Made by a program: the position numbers and the translations under genes | Part shown: piece by piece, positions 53,209 to 62,058 of the stretch | How positions within the stretch are numbered: position 1 is the stretch's first letter | How the letters are laid out: the number at the start of each line of letters is the position of its first letter | Assembly (NCBI RefSeq): GCF_014697475.1 | Contig: NZ_JACJRV010000002.1 | Location: 309,515 to 373,514 of the forward strand | Reading direction: 5' to 3' | Source of the DNA: Nostoc sp. FACHB-152 | Lineage (GTDB): Bacteria; Cyanobacteriota; Cyanobacteriia; Cyanobacteriales; Nostocaceae | Length of the DNA stretch: 64,000 bases | The notes under the pieces: generated by a model | Database searches by the model: none | The model's input: only the letters and a program-made list of their open reading frames with translations | Told to the model about the DNA's origin: nothing

Positions 53209-53913
53209 ATGAACGAACTTATTACAGCTATCCCCACCGGAATCACAGCTTTTACAGCTACCAATCTCGATGATTTAGTCATCCTCACGCTGTTATTCTC
53301 TCAGGCGAATGCCAATTTCCGCCGTCGGCATATTGTAATTGGTCAGTACCTCGGTTTCTGTACTCTGGTTATTGCTAGCCTAATGGGTTTTTTAGGAGGA
53401 ATGATATTACCATCTCATTGGATTGGTCTGTTAGGTTTAGTGCCAATAATTATTGGCTTAAATCGCCTGCTGAATTGGGAGAGTGATTCGTCGTCTGATG
53501 AAGAATCTGAAATAGAAATATCTCATACTTCTACTTTCGCTAGTTTTTTATCTCCTCAAGCTTGTAGTGTGGCAGCGATTACCATTGCCAACGGTAGTGA
53601 TAACATAGGCATTTATATGCCATTGTTTGCTCACAGTGCGATTTATGAATTGCTAATTATTATTACAGTGTTCTTATTGCTGGTTGGTGTTTGGTGTTAC
53701 GTGACTTATAAACTAACTTGTCAGAATGCGATCGCTAATTTATTAACTCGCTACGGTAATAATTTTGTGCCCTTTGTCTTAATCGGCTTAGGTGTGTTTA
53801 TTATCTTAGACAGTGCTTCCCTAACTCCAATTGCCTTGACAGCTACTTGTGTATGTTTAACGGGACTAATTAAAATAATTCAAACTTCTAAATTCAAAAC
53901 TCAAAGTTTGTAA
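53209..53913 (+). CDS. CadD-family cadmium-resistance transporter, copy C
   Basis: A 234-residue third paralog of the 45466 and 46163 genes. It contains AFTATNLDDLVILTLLFSQANANFRRRHIVIGQYLGF and SVAAITIANGSDNIGIYMPLFAHS. The second-half motif is NGSDN, where the other two have NGGDN. The acidic interdomain loop (NWESDSSSDEESEIEIS) is Ser/Glu-rich. It has an extra hydrophobic C-terminal helix (PIALTATCVCLTGLIKII), also seen in copy A, so A and C may be closer to each other than to B. An AGAGATAGAA purine run precedes the ATG. The next gene starts 12 bp after its stop. Confidence 0.9.
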   Translation: MNELITAIPTGITAFTATNLDDLVILTLLFSQANANFRRRHIVIGQYLGFCTLVIASLMGFLGGMILPSHWIGLLGLVPIIIGLNRLLNWESDSSSDEESEIEISHTSTFASFLSPQACSVAAITIANGSDNIGIYMPLFAHSAIYELLIIITVFLLLVGVWCYVTYKLTCQNAIANLLTRYGNNFVPFVLIGLGVFIILDSASLTPIALTATCVCLTGLIKIIQTSKFKTQSL

Positions 53914-53925
53914 TTATCACAATAT

Positions 53926-54240
53926 ATGAAAATCTTCTCCATATCCTTTACAGTGCTAGTGCTTTTAATCAATTTAGCAGTTGCATTTCCCTCTTCAGCA
54001 GACACTCTTACTTCTATAGTCAATAATCCTAAATACTTTGAAGTAGGTCAAAAAGTTATCTGGCTTTACAAAGCACGTTCTGACTCTGCTGAAGTTCAAA
54101 AAATACCTGCCGAGGTAGTCAAAATAAGCTCTAAACAAGTTAAAATTCAAATCCGCAAAGACAATCAATTCATAAATCGTTGGGTCAATCCTAACAGACT
54201 GGAAAGTTTTCCTAAGATTCACGACTCAGCATTAAATTAA
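53926..54240 (+). CDS. Small secreted protein downstream of CadD copy C
   Basis: A 104-residue protein with a signal peptide of about 25 residues (ISFTVLVLLINLAVAFPSSA). The mature 79 residues form a likely small beta barrel: YFEVGQKVIWLYKARSDSAEVQKIPAEVVKISSKQVKIQIRKDNQFINRWVNPNRLESF has the strand spacing of SH3/Tudor-like barrels. No family is named with confidence. Only 12 bp separate it from the CadD gene, so it is probably co-transcribed and may act in the periplasm with that transporter. Confidence 0.65.
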   Translation: MKIFSISFTVLVLLINLAVAFPSSADTLTSIVNNPKYFEVGQKVIWLYKARSDSAEVQKIPAEVVKISSKQVKIQIRKDNQFINRWVNPNRLESFPKIHDSALN

Positions 54241-54397
54241 ATATAAATGCTTGCAAAAATTATCAACAATGGCAATAGTTATACCCTTTTACTCTTTAAA
54301 TCTAACCATTAATATAGCAACCCTAAATACATTCCAAATACATCTATTGCCTATTGCCCATTACCTATTATTCAGAATCTCAAACTAGGGAGAAAAT

Positions 54398-55021
54398 ATG
54401 CAGTTCATCAAAATTATTCTTGTCGCTCTCGTATTTATCGTTAATTTGACAATTGCTCAACCTTCTTGGGCAAGCAAAGATTTCACCAAAGGGGCTGACT
54501 ACGCAGAAGTAACTCAGGCACTCAATCAGCTTTTAACTGTTAGGGATAACCCTGAACAAGCTGGCTATACACCTGAACAATTTCAACAACAACTATCACA
54601 ATTACAGTCTCAAAAGTATGTAATGGAAACAGCTATCAAGCGGGCGCAATGTCAGAACGAGACTGGCAGAACTTTGGGGATTTATGCCAATAAACCGAAA
54701 AAATCTCCCACCCAACTTTACTATTTAGCAGCAGGGCAAATTACAGATGATGATTGGGATTGCGATGGCATATACTTACCCGCAGGTTCTCAGGTAGTGT
54801 TAACTCCGAATGGTCAAGTACAAGAGTTAACTGAACCTATTGCTGTCAAGTTTGTCGATGGTACCCAATCAATTGCTAGAACTAATCCCGCTACTGGTGC
54901 AATTGAATTGAATGTTGCACCTGCCAAAGTTTTCAAAGCTGGTGAAGGCACTTGGTTGCTTCCTACGTTATCTCAGGCAGATATTGACGCGCAAGTTCCA
55001 AGCCCACAAATCATCGACTAA
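54398..55021 (+). CDS. Secreted protein of unknown function
   Basis: A 207-residue protein with a signal peptide of about 25 residues (IILVALVFIVNLTIAQPSWA). The N-terminal half is helical (DYAEVTQALNQLLTVRDNPEQAGYTPEQFQQQLSQLQSQKYVMETAI). The C-terminal half is beta-rich and contains two Cys (CQNETGRT, DDDWDCDGIYLPAGSQVV). An Asp-rich DDDWDCDG loop could bind calcium. I know no family. A good ribosome site (GGGAGA) precedes the ATG. It is followed by a dispersed repeat and a terminator hairpin. Confidence 0.65.
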   Translation: MQFIKIILVALVFIVNLTIAQPSWASKDFTKGADYAEVTQALNQLLTVRDNPEQAGYTPEQFQQQLSQLQSQKYVMETAIKRAQCQNETGRTLGIYANKPKKSPTQLYYLAAGQITDDDWDCDGIYLPAGSQVVLTPNGQVQELTEPIAVKFVDGTQSIARTNPATGAIELNVAPAKVFKAGEGTWLLPTLSQADIDAQVPSPQIID

Positions 55022-55023
55022 GA

Positions 55024-55090
55024 TACAGCAGGAAACAGACAATAGGTTTAATAATTAGTTTTTGTCCTAACCTATATTTCGTCTGCTATA
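55024..55090. repeat. TATAGCAG/CTGCTATA dispersed element, second clear copy
   Basis: It runs tacagcaggaaacagacaat to cctatatttcgtctgctata. The right half matches 21807-21833. The left end has one mismatch to the consensus tatagcag. It starts 2 bases after the stop codon of the secreted-protein gene. Confidence 0.6.
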
Positions 55091-55105
55091 TCCCAAAATA
55101 CAGTA

Positions 55106-55134
55106 CCTCACCCTAACAAGGGTGGGGTATTTAG
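55106..55134 (+). terminator. Terminator after the secreted-protein gene
   Basis: cctcaccct and agggtgggg (nine pairs, one G-T) close on an aaca loop and are followed by tatttagtt. It lies 85 bases after the stop at 55021. Good hairpin, modest T-run. Confidence 0.6.
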
Positions 55135-55220
55135 TTAATATTTGCAAGTTTTTATAGAACTGGAATAAGTCAAGGTGGCTAATAATTTAGTATTTAAAAT
55201 TAAACTAGTTTAATTTGACT

Positions 55221-55319
55221 ATAGCAAACCTAAATGGAATACAAACAAATCTATTGCCTATTGCCTCAAACCTATTGCCTGCCTGCACCAGTATTTTGTA
55301 AATCAAATACGATCGCTAT
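55221..55319. repeat. Dispersed GCCTATTGCC-type repeat abutting the GH3 start
   Basis: It runs atagcaaacctaaatggaat...ctattgcctattgcc...ttgtaaatcaaatacgatcgctat and ends at the GH3 ATG, just as the copy at 41751-41840 ends at the flavoprotein ATG. The last 24 bases of the two copies differ at only two positions. Confidence 0.7.
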
Positions 55320-56825
55320 ATGATGCATCCAATTATTCAGCTTTTTGGGCAACTGCTTGCACCAACTGCCAGACGATTTTACCAAGCATTGAATGACCCT
55401 AAATCAACGCAGATATCTGTGCAGAAAGAAATTTGCGATCGCCTAATCGCCAGCGACTATGGCAAAGCTTTGGGTATTAGTTCTGTAACAGATTGGCAGC
55501 ATATCCCGATTGTGGATTACGATGCACTCTCACCTTTGATTTTAGGGCATGAAAAACGTCAGCAAATCCCCCTGACTCCTGAAGCTATTTTATTTTATGA
55601 GAAAACCTCTGGTAGTAGTGGAGCAGTAAAATGGATTCCTTATACTCAATCTTTAAGGCGATCGTTTAATCAAATGTTTTGTGTATGGGCGCATGATTTG
55701 ATTATCAATGGGCCGAAATTCTCTACAGGTAAACTTTACGCTTGTATTTCACCGCAATTAAATGCAACTGAAACCCAATCTTTACAAGATGATTTAGATT
55801 ATTTGGATGGTTGGTTGCGTTGGTTTTTGCGTCCTTGGTTGGTGATGCCCAATGGACTTAATCGCTTGCATAATGCACAGGTATTTAAACATCAACTGGC
55901 GTTGGCATTATTGCAGGCTGAGAAGTTAGAAATTATTTCGATTTGGAGTCCGAGTTTTCTCCAAGTACATTTAAAGTACATTCAAGAACATCGGCAATTA
56001 TTACAAGCAGAATTAGAAAAACGAATATCACGCACAAGGCTGCAACTTCTGGGCGAGGATCATATTTCCTGGACGCAACTTTGGCCAAATCTCAAGTTGA
56101 TTTCTTGCTGGGATAGTGCTAATGCAGCAGATCAGGCTAAGGGATTGCGATCGCAATTTCCCGGAGTTTTAATTCAGGGTAAAGGCTTGCTAGCGACAGA
56201 AGCCCCAATGACGATTCCATTAATTGCGGCGGGGGGCTATGTTCCGGTTTTAGATGAGGTGTTTTTTGAGTTTGAGGATGATGCTGGTTCCCTACATAAG
56301 TTACATGAACTCAGCATTGGCAAGGAATATACAATTATTTTGTCGCAGAAAGGCGGTTTATATCGTTATCGAATTGGCGATCGCATTCTCGTAACGCACT
56401 ATTATCGTCATACTCCTTGTTTAGAGTTTCTCGGACGACATCAAGCTATCAGCGATTTAGTGGGCGAAAAGTTACACGAAACTTTTGTAAGTCATGCTTT
56501 AAATAGTATCAATTTGTCAGGAACTGGTTTTAAGAGCTTAGTTCCCGTTGCAAATCCACCTTATTATGTTCTGTTACTCGATTCAGCAACAGAACCATCA
56601 GAAATTATTGCTCAAAAACTAGATCAAGCTTTATCAGAGTCACATCATTATTATCGTGCGCGATCGCTCGGTCAACTTGCACCGCCGCAGGTTTTCATCT
56701 CTAACGAAATTTCAGAAGTCTTGGCCATGCATCGCGTCCGTAGTGGAAGTGTCTGGGGTGGTATTAAGCATTCAATTCTGACCACATCACCTATTACCAC
56801 TGAACTTTTACAAAAATTCAAATAA
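55320..56825 (+). CDS. GH3 family acyl-acid-amido synthetase-like protein
   Basis: A 501-residue adenylate-forming enzyme of the GH3 family, whose plant members join amino acids to jasmonate or auxin. The ATP-binding motif region FYEKTSGSSGAVKWIPYTQSLRRS corresponds to the family's SSGT-type loop. Other conserved blocks are LISCWDSANAADQAKGLRSQFPGVLIQGKGLLATEAPMTIP and YEFE-like EVFFEFEDD, then YRYRIGDRILVTHYYRHTPCLEFLGRHQAISDLVGEKLHE, which holds the hinge and catalytic Lys region. The bacterial substrate is unknown. Two ATGs lie back to back at the start. The gene directly follows a dispersed repeat, so its promoter may lie within or before that repeat. Confidence 0.88.
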   Translation: MMHPIIQLFGQLLAPTARRFYQALNDPKSTQISVQKEICDRLIASDYGKALGISSVTDWQHIPIVDYDALSPLILGHEKRQQIPLTPEAILFYEKTSGSSGAVKWIPYTQSLRRSFNQMFCVWAHDLIINGPKFSTGKLYACISPQLNATETQSLQDDLDYLDGWLRWFLRPWLVMPNGLNRLHNAQVFKHQLALALLQAEKLEIISIWSPSFLQVHLKYIQEHRQLLQAELEKRISRTRLQLLGEDHISWTQLWPNLKLISCWDSANAADQAKGLRSQFPGVLIQGKGLLATEAPMTIPLIAAGGYVPVLDEVFFEFEDDAGSLHKLHELSIGKEYTIILSQKGGLYRYRIGDRILVTHYYRHTPCLEFLGRHQAISDLVGEKLHETFVSHALNSINLSGTGFKSLVPVANPPYYVLLLDSATEPSEIIAQKLDQALSESHHYYRARSLGQLAPPQVFISNEISEVLAMHRVRSGSVWGGIKHSILTTSPITTELLQKFK

Positions 56826-57084
56826 TAATTTTTGTTTGTAACTTTAATTCTGATTAGATACAGAGGTAATTTACTACCCAAACTTTAATTTTGTCTGTCC
56901 TAAGATAGATGGAAAAATATTAATTTAAATTAACAAAAAGCAAAAATGTAAATCAACATTAAATATGTAATTTAAATGTTTCATATTTTGTTTTCCAACT
57001 AAAATTGAAATAGTCAAAAATTTGACATTAGTTAAGTAATCATCTTATTGAATGGCAAACATCAGTCAATTTTAGGAGAAAGTC

Positions 57085-57960
57085 GTGAACCTCTTACAAG
57101 ACAATCAAACAGCACAATTAAAAGAAATAAGTAAGCATTTACTACAAGTAAGAGAAGCAAAGTCTATACGGCTTGAAGAAGTAGCGATGAAAACAAACAT
57201 TCGACTAACTTTATTGAAAGCCCTAGATGATGAGAGATTTGATGAATTGCCTGAACCTGTCTACATCCAAGGATATATCCGTCGTTATGCAGATGTCATC
57301 GGGTTAGACGGTGCTAGTTTAGCAAAAACCTTTGCCACTCAAGTTGTAACTCCAGAATTTGATAGTCACCAAAGTCCCAATTTCGAGAATAAACTAAACA
57401 TTCGTATCCCTCTTTTTATCCCTTACGCTGCCCTATTATTAGTCTCGGCAATTGGGCTGGTTTATTTACTTAATCCCAAATTATCTGCGGAATCTTTAGT
57501 CAAAAAACTCAACTTCGGAACCCCTCAAAAACAAACCGCAGCAGTTTTATCTAAACCTTCATTATTACCAACAGCCGAATCTTCTCCATCTTCAACTCAG
57601 GCACAAACCTCTGTAACCAGCCAAAATTCCACTACTGGACTACCTCTAGCCGCATCCCCCATAGCATCCCCTAACACCCCCACTAATCAAGCTGTAGCCG
57701 TCAGCTTAGAATTGCAAGGCACATCTTGGTTACAAGTAAAAGTAGATAGCAAAACGGAATTTGTAGGCAATTTAAATCAAGGAGAACGCAGAACTTGGAC
57801 AGCAAAAAAACAATTGACTGTCCGTTCTGGGAATGCGGGCGCGGTACTAATTTCTGTCAACAATCAACCAGCAAAACCCTTAGGAGAGTTGGGTAATGTC
57901 AAAGAAGTGACATTTACCCCAGAAATAGACACTCAAAAGTCAATAGTCAATAGTCAATAG
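57085..57960 (+). CDS. RodZ-like helix-turn-helix membrane protein (HTH_25/DUF4115)
   Basis: A 291-residue protein. The N-terminal HTH (about 13-78: LKEISKHLLQVREAKSIRLEEVAMKTNIRLTLLKALDDERFDELPEPVYIQGYIRRYADVIGLD) is the RodZ type. One membrane helix (about 109-129) is followed by a Ser/Thr/Pro-rich linker and a C-terminal beta domain (about 205-285, LELQGTSWLQVKVDSKTEFVGNLNQGERRTW) typical of DUF4115. RodZ links the MreB cytoskeleton to the wall; cyanobacterial members may share that role. GTG start, with AGGAGA six bases ahead. The last residues (KSIVNSQ) are encoded by heptamer repeats that run through the stop codon. Confidence 0.9.
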   Translation: MNLLQDNQTAQLKEISKHLLQVREAKSIRLEEVAMKTNIRLTLLKALDDERFDELPEPVYIQGYIRRYADVIGLDGASLAKTFATQVVTPEFDSHQSPNFENKLNIRIPLFIPYAALLLVSAIGLVYLLNPKLSAESLVKKLNFGTPQKQTAAVLSKPSLLPTAESSPSSTQAQTSVTSQNSTTGLPLAASPIASPNTPTNQAVAVSLELQGTSWLQVKVDSKTEFVGNLNQGERRTWTAKKQLTVRSGNAGAVLISVNNQPAKPLGELGNVKEVTFTPEIDTQKSIVNSQ

Positions 57961-57972
57961 TCCATTGTCAAT
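57938..57972. repeat. Heptamer tandem repeat (STRR type) across a stop codon
   Basis: agtcaat occurs three times in direct succession (57938-57958), followed by degenerate units agtccat and tgtcaat. Short heptamer arrays of this kind are a known feature of heterocystous cyanobacteria. This one encodes the end of the RodZ-like protein, including its TAG, so array length changes would alter its C-terminus. Confidence 0.75.
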
Positions 57973-58411
57973 TGTAATTGGACATTGATTACTAAGTAGG
58001 AAGGCACAAATAAACTTAACTAGATAAGTCTTGGGCAAAATAGCTAAAAACCTCTTCCCTCCTGCCCTCTGGAGACACTTGCGTGGGCGGGTTTCCCGAC
58101 TTGAGCAAAGTTTCGTCCTCCTGCCTTCTCCTAATTACAATTATTTATGTCCCTCTACTTATCAGTAGACCGAAAACTTTTTCGTGTTCGCGTAGCGTCT
58201 CTTCAGAAGAAGACAAGGTGTTGGGGGTCGGATGTAGGTGACAAATGCGCGAATTGTTAGGTTTTAATAACGGCTAATTAGGTAAATCATGGCTTTTTAA
58301 TCATGAAAGGTTGAATTTACTCATGCTAATTAACTTTTATAGCGACTCATCAATGCAAATATTCCCTACACCCCACACCCAGCCTAAACAGAGAACTTTG
58401 TAATCTACTAA
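57973..58411. other. Repeat-bearing gap between the RodZ-like gene and gatA
   Basis: The two genes are convergent. The gap has fragments of dispersed repeats (gcgtgggcgggtttcccgac near 58082, related to the core nested at 20.2 kb; cgtgttcgcgtagcgtctct near 58180). No clear terminator was found and no gene is seen. Confidence 0.45.
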
Positions 58412-59869
58412 CTATAGTTGCGGTTGGCGTAAGTGCCAATTAGTAGCTTGTTCATAAGCGTAAGCTACTTGGAATAATTGGTCTTCTCGCAACACCTTGC
58501 CAATTAATTGCAGTCCAATGGGCATACCGTTGTCATCAAAACCGCAAGGTAAGCTGATACCCGGTAACCCTGCTAGGTTTACCGGAATAGTCATCAAGTC
58601 GTTTAGGTACATACTCAAGGGATCAGTGGTTTTTTCCCCAGCTTTGAATGCCGTAGTAGGAGCAGTAGGAGTAACTAAGACATCAACTTTTTTAAACGCA
58701 TTTTCAAAGTCTTGCTTAATTAAAGTACGGACTTTTTGCGCTTTAAGATAGTAAGCATCATAATACCCCGCCGAAAGTGCATATGTGCCAATCATGATTC
58801 GGCGTTTGACTTCCGCGCCAAAACCTGTTGCACGGGTACGAGTGTACATAGACAACAAATTCTCTGCGTCAGGTGTACGCAAGCCATATTTCACGCCATC
58901 GTAACGAGCTAAGTTGGCAGATGCTTCTGAAGGAGCGATGATGTAGTAGCTTGGTAAACCGTAGCGGAAACGAGGACAGGAGATAACATGAATCTCTGCG
59001 CCCAAAGCTTGTAATTGGTCAATAGCTTTGGTAACAGCTTGTTCAACAACAGAGTCTAAACCTTCGCCAAAAGTTTCTGTAATTACGCCAATTCGTATTT
59101 TGCCTCTAGCTTTGAGGTCTGGCCTGAAGCTAGCTGTGTAGTCAGGAATTTCTACTTTTAGGCTAGTGGAATCTTTAGAATCATAACCTGCGATCGCTCT
59201 CAACAAAATTGCGGCATCTTCTACTGTGCGTCCAAAAGGCCCAATTTGATCCAAAGACGAAGCATAAGCCACCAAACCATATCGAGAAACTAAGCCGTAG
59301 GTTGGCTTCATCCCCACTACACCACAAAAAGACGCTGGTTGACGAATTGAGCCACCAGTATCAGAACCAAGGGAAACAACGCATTCTCCCCCTGCTACAG
59401 CTGCGGCTGACCCTCCAGAAGAACCACCAGGAACCCGCGATAAGTCCCAAGGATTGGCTGTCACTTGGTAAGCAGAACTTTCTGTAGAACTACCCATTGC
59501 AAACTCATCCAGATTGGTTTTGCCCACCATGACAGCCCCAGCATCAAACAATTTTTGTGTCACAGTTGATTCATAGGGTGGCACAAAATTTTCTAAAATC
59601 CGAGAGGCACAGGTAGTCGGAATTCCCTTAGTACACATATTGTCCTTAATTCCGATCGGAATTCCAGCCAGTATGGAGATTTCTTCACCAGCTGCGATTT
59701 TGGCATCTACTGCACGAGCCTGCTCTAACGCCTGTTGCGCTGTCACGTGCAAGAAACTGTGCAATTTCGGCTCTAACGCTTGAATTTTATCTAAAGCTTC
59801 TTGGGTAATTTCAACAGCAGAACGTTCTTTTTTAACTAGCTGTTCGTGCAACTCGCGTATGGATGCCAT
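58412..59869 (-). CDS. gatA: Asp-tRNA(Asn)/Glu-tRNA(Gln) amidotransferase subunit A
   Basis: The glutaminase subunit of GatCAB, which turns Glu-tRNA(Gln) into Gln-tRNA(Gln) (and Asp-tRNA(Asn) likewise where needed). It has 485 residues, the usual length. The amidase-signature catalytic triad is visible: Lys75 (GIPIGIKDN), Ser150 ([11 protein letters not shown]) and Ser174 ([16 protein letters not shown]). Other conserved text includes [41 protein letters not shown] lies six bases before the ATG. Cytoplasmic, essential in cyanobacteria. gatB and gatC are not adjacent, as is common in this phylum. Confidence 0.97.
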   Translation of the reverse strand: MASIRELHEQLVKKERSAVEITQEALDKIQALEPKLHSFLHVTAQQALEQARAVDAKIAAGEEISILAGIPIGIKDNMCTKGIPTTCASRILENFVPPYESTVTQKLFDAGAVMVGKTNLDEFAMGSSTESSAYQVTANPWDLSRVPGGSSGGSAAAVAGGECVVSLGSDTGGSIRQPASFCGVVGMKPTYGLVSRYGLVAYASSLDQIGPFGRTVEDAAILLRAIAGYDSKDSTSLKVEIPDYTASFRPDLKARGKIRIGVITETFGEGLDSVVEQAVTKAIDQLQALGAEIHVISCPRFRYGLPSYYIIAPSEASANLARYDGVKYGLRTPDAENLLSMYTRTRATGFGAEVKRRIMIGTYALSAGYYDAYYLKAQKVRTLIKQDFENAFKKVDVLVTPTAPTTAFKAGEKTTDPLSMYLNDLMTIPVNLAGLPGISLPCGFDDNGMPIGLQLIGKVLREDQLFQVAYAYEQATNWHLRQPQL

Positions 59870-60491
59870 GACTGCTCCCTTTGTAACTCAAGTCCTTGAT
59901 TTTAGTACATATTGCAGAGTATTAGGAAAGTAGGAAGCGTAAAGTGTGAAGTATAAAATATAAATTTCAGATACCCTACCTTCGCAGACTACCCCAGACT
60001 TCAGTCTGATGGGCTATTTTCTAGCTAGCAGCAATGCCAAGCGGGAACAGCCTTTAACCTTAATACTTCACAGTTCCTAATCTTGGAAAAAAACCAGTAC
60101 ATTATTACCTGCCTTCTTTGCTATTGCCTATTGCCTATTACCTGACTACACAAGTATGTTCAGCAACAAACCAGATTCCTATATTACAGTTTAAATACAG
60201 CAAATATATACTTGATAACCGTATGTTTGCAAATCATCAAATTTGAATTGTTAACTTAGATATAAATATCAGTTATTGTCGTGTTATAGGACAGATGTAG
60301 CAATCCTATTGGATTTACAAATTACTTATGGAGGCAGGCAATAGGCAATAGATTTGTTTGAATCTCCTACAGGGATTGCTATAGCAGTCAATGTTAGCAG
60401 TCAATTTCTTCTTTTTGTGTTTCCCTAAAATATCATCTTGCTCACTGGCGCAATATTCAATTATATAAAGTTTGTTTTGGAGGTTAGAGAA
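59870..60491. other. Gap between gatA and the dnaE C-half, rich in dispersed repeats
   Basis: It contains the partner of the 1718-1805 repeat (60095-60187) and a reversed GCCTATTGCC-type copy (60330-60383). The promoter region for dnaE C-half is at about 60380-60478, with a GGAGG ribosome site at 60479-60483. I looked for the intein N-half coding sequence here and did not find it, so that half must lie elsewhere. Confidence 0.55.
60095..60187. repeat. Dispersed intergenic repeat, copy 2 (partner at 1718-1805)
   Basis: It shares cagtacatt, gcctattgcc, gactacacaagtatgttcag and gattcctatatta with 1718-1805 in the same order and spacing apart from small insertions. Same strand orientation. Non-coding. 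Confidence 0.7.
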
Positions 60492-61838
60492 ATGGTAAAA
60501 ATAATGACTCGTCAATATGTAGGGCAAGAAAAAGTATATGACATTGGAGTAGAAAACAACCATAATTTTGTAATTAAAAATGGATTAATTGCTTCTAATT
60601 GCTTTAATAAATCTCACTCTACCGCTTATGGCTATGTTACTTATCAAACTGCATATTTAAAAGCTAATTATCCGTTGGAATATATGGCAGCACTGTTGAC
60701 AGCAAACAGTGGCGATACAGACAAGGTGCAGAAATATATCTCCACCTGTTTAAGTATGAATATTCAAATTGAACCGCCGGATATTAATAGATCGGGTGTA
60801 GATTTTACGCCATTAGGAGACAAGATTTTATTCGGATTTTCCGCAGTACGTAACGTTGGACAAAATGCGATCGCTTGTATTTTAGAAGCGCGAGAAGCAA
60901 CCGGAGAGTTTAAATCACTGTCAGATTTTTGCGATCGCGTAGATTTGCGCTCCGTCAACCGTCGAACTTTAGAATCTCTGATATACTGTGGAGCCTTTGA
61001 CAAAATTCAACCCAATCGCCATCAATTAATCAAAGACCTAGAATTGGTTTATGATTGGGCGCAATCGCGCGCAAAAGATAGAGCTAGCGGTCAAGGAAAC
61101 TTGTTTGATTTATTAGGTGGATTTTCTACTACTGTAAAACAAACTAATAACGTTTTTGATTCTGCACCTAAAGCCCAACCTGTACCAGACTTTCCACCGC
61201 AGAAAAAGTTGCAGATGGAAAAAGAACTGCTGGGATTTTATGTATCAGATCATCCCCTCAAAGCTATCAAGTCTTCATCTTCTGTTCTAGCACCGATAAA
61301 CCTTTCCCAACTTAATGAACAGAAAGAAGACGCATTACTTTGTGCGGTTGTGATGTTAAACAATGTGAAAAAAGTCACAACCAAAAAAGGCGACCAAATG
61401 GCAATATTGCAAATAGAAGATTTATCGGGACAATCAGAAGCAGTTGTCTTCCCTAGAACTTATGAACGCATTAGTGAATTACTACAAGTTGATTCTCGAT
61501 TAATTATTTGGGGTAAAGTTGACCGACGAGATGAACAAGTGCAATTAATTGTCGAAGATGTAGAAGCAGTAGAAACAGTTCAAATGGTCATGGTAGAGTT
61601 AACACTCCAACAAGCAACCGCCATTGAAGAACGCGATCATTTAAGAAAAATTTTAAAAGAACTTGCCGGTGAGAAAGAAAAAGCAAAAGTTCCTGTAATT
61701 GGAATTATCCAGGCTGGTAACTCTCGTCAACTTGTCCGCTTTGGACGGCAATTTTGGGTGCAAGATGCACGTTCAACTGTTGTGTTACTTCAGAATGCTA
61801 AATTTCCTGCTCATGTAAAACATTTGACAGGTAATTAA
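60492..61838 (+). CDS. dnaE: DNA polymerase III alpha subunit, C-terminal half with split-intein C-fragment
   Basis: The second half of the split replicative polymerase gene of cyanobacteria. Residues 1-36 are the DnaE split-intein C-fragment: MVKIMTRQYVGQEKVYDIGV then ENNHNFVIKNGLIASN, ending in the required Asn36. They are followed by Cys+1 of the extein (CFNKSHSTAYGYVTYQTAYLK). The remaining 412 residues hold the end of the polymerase domain, the helix-hairpin-helix region (SLSDFCDRVDLRSVNRRTLESLIYCGAFD) and an OB-fold (VMLNNVKKVTTKKGDQMAILQIEDLSGQSEAVVFP). The start is set by GGAGG eight bases before ATG 60492. Protein trans-splicing with an N-half made elsewhere would yield full-length DnaE. 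Confidence 0.97.
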   Translation: MVKIMTRQYVGQEKVYDIGVENNHNFVIKNGLIASNCFNKSHSTAYGYVTYQTAYLKANYPLEYMAALLTANSGDTDKVQKYISTCLSMNIQIEPPDINRSGVDFTPLGDKILFGFSAVRNVGQNAIACILEAREATGEFKSLSDFCDRVDLRSVNRRTLESLIYCGAFDKIQPNRHQLIKDLELVYDWAQSRAKDRASGQGNLFDLLGGFSTTVKQTNNVFDSAPKAQPVPDFPPQKKLQMEKELLGFYVSDHPLKAIKSSSSVLAPINLSQLNEQKEDALLCAVVMLNNVKKVTTKKGDQMAILQIEDLSGQSEAVVFPRTYERISELLQVDSRLIIWGKVDRRDEQVQLIVEDVEAVETVQMVMVELTLQQATAIEERDHLRKILKELAGEKEKAKVPVIGIIQAGNSRQLVRFGRQFWVQDARSTVVLLQNAKFPAHVKHLTGN

Positions 61839-62058
61839 TTTAGATTGCTAAGAAAATAAGTAACGTTTATTACCTCTTTTTGGACACACAAAAACTAGTT
61901 GTAAGTTAAAAAGTGCTTCGTCAACAGTAGATTGCCGTAGCAACGTTGTAGTCGGTTCATTTTTTTAGTGGCTTATGCGGATGATGTTTTTCTGTAGATG
62001 AGAGTATCTTTTTATGCCATAGGGTGTTGGTATAAGCTAGGGAAGGAGTTAAAACTTG

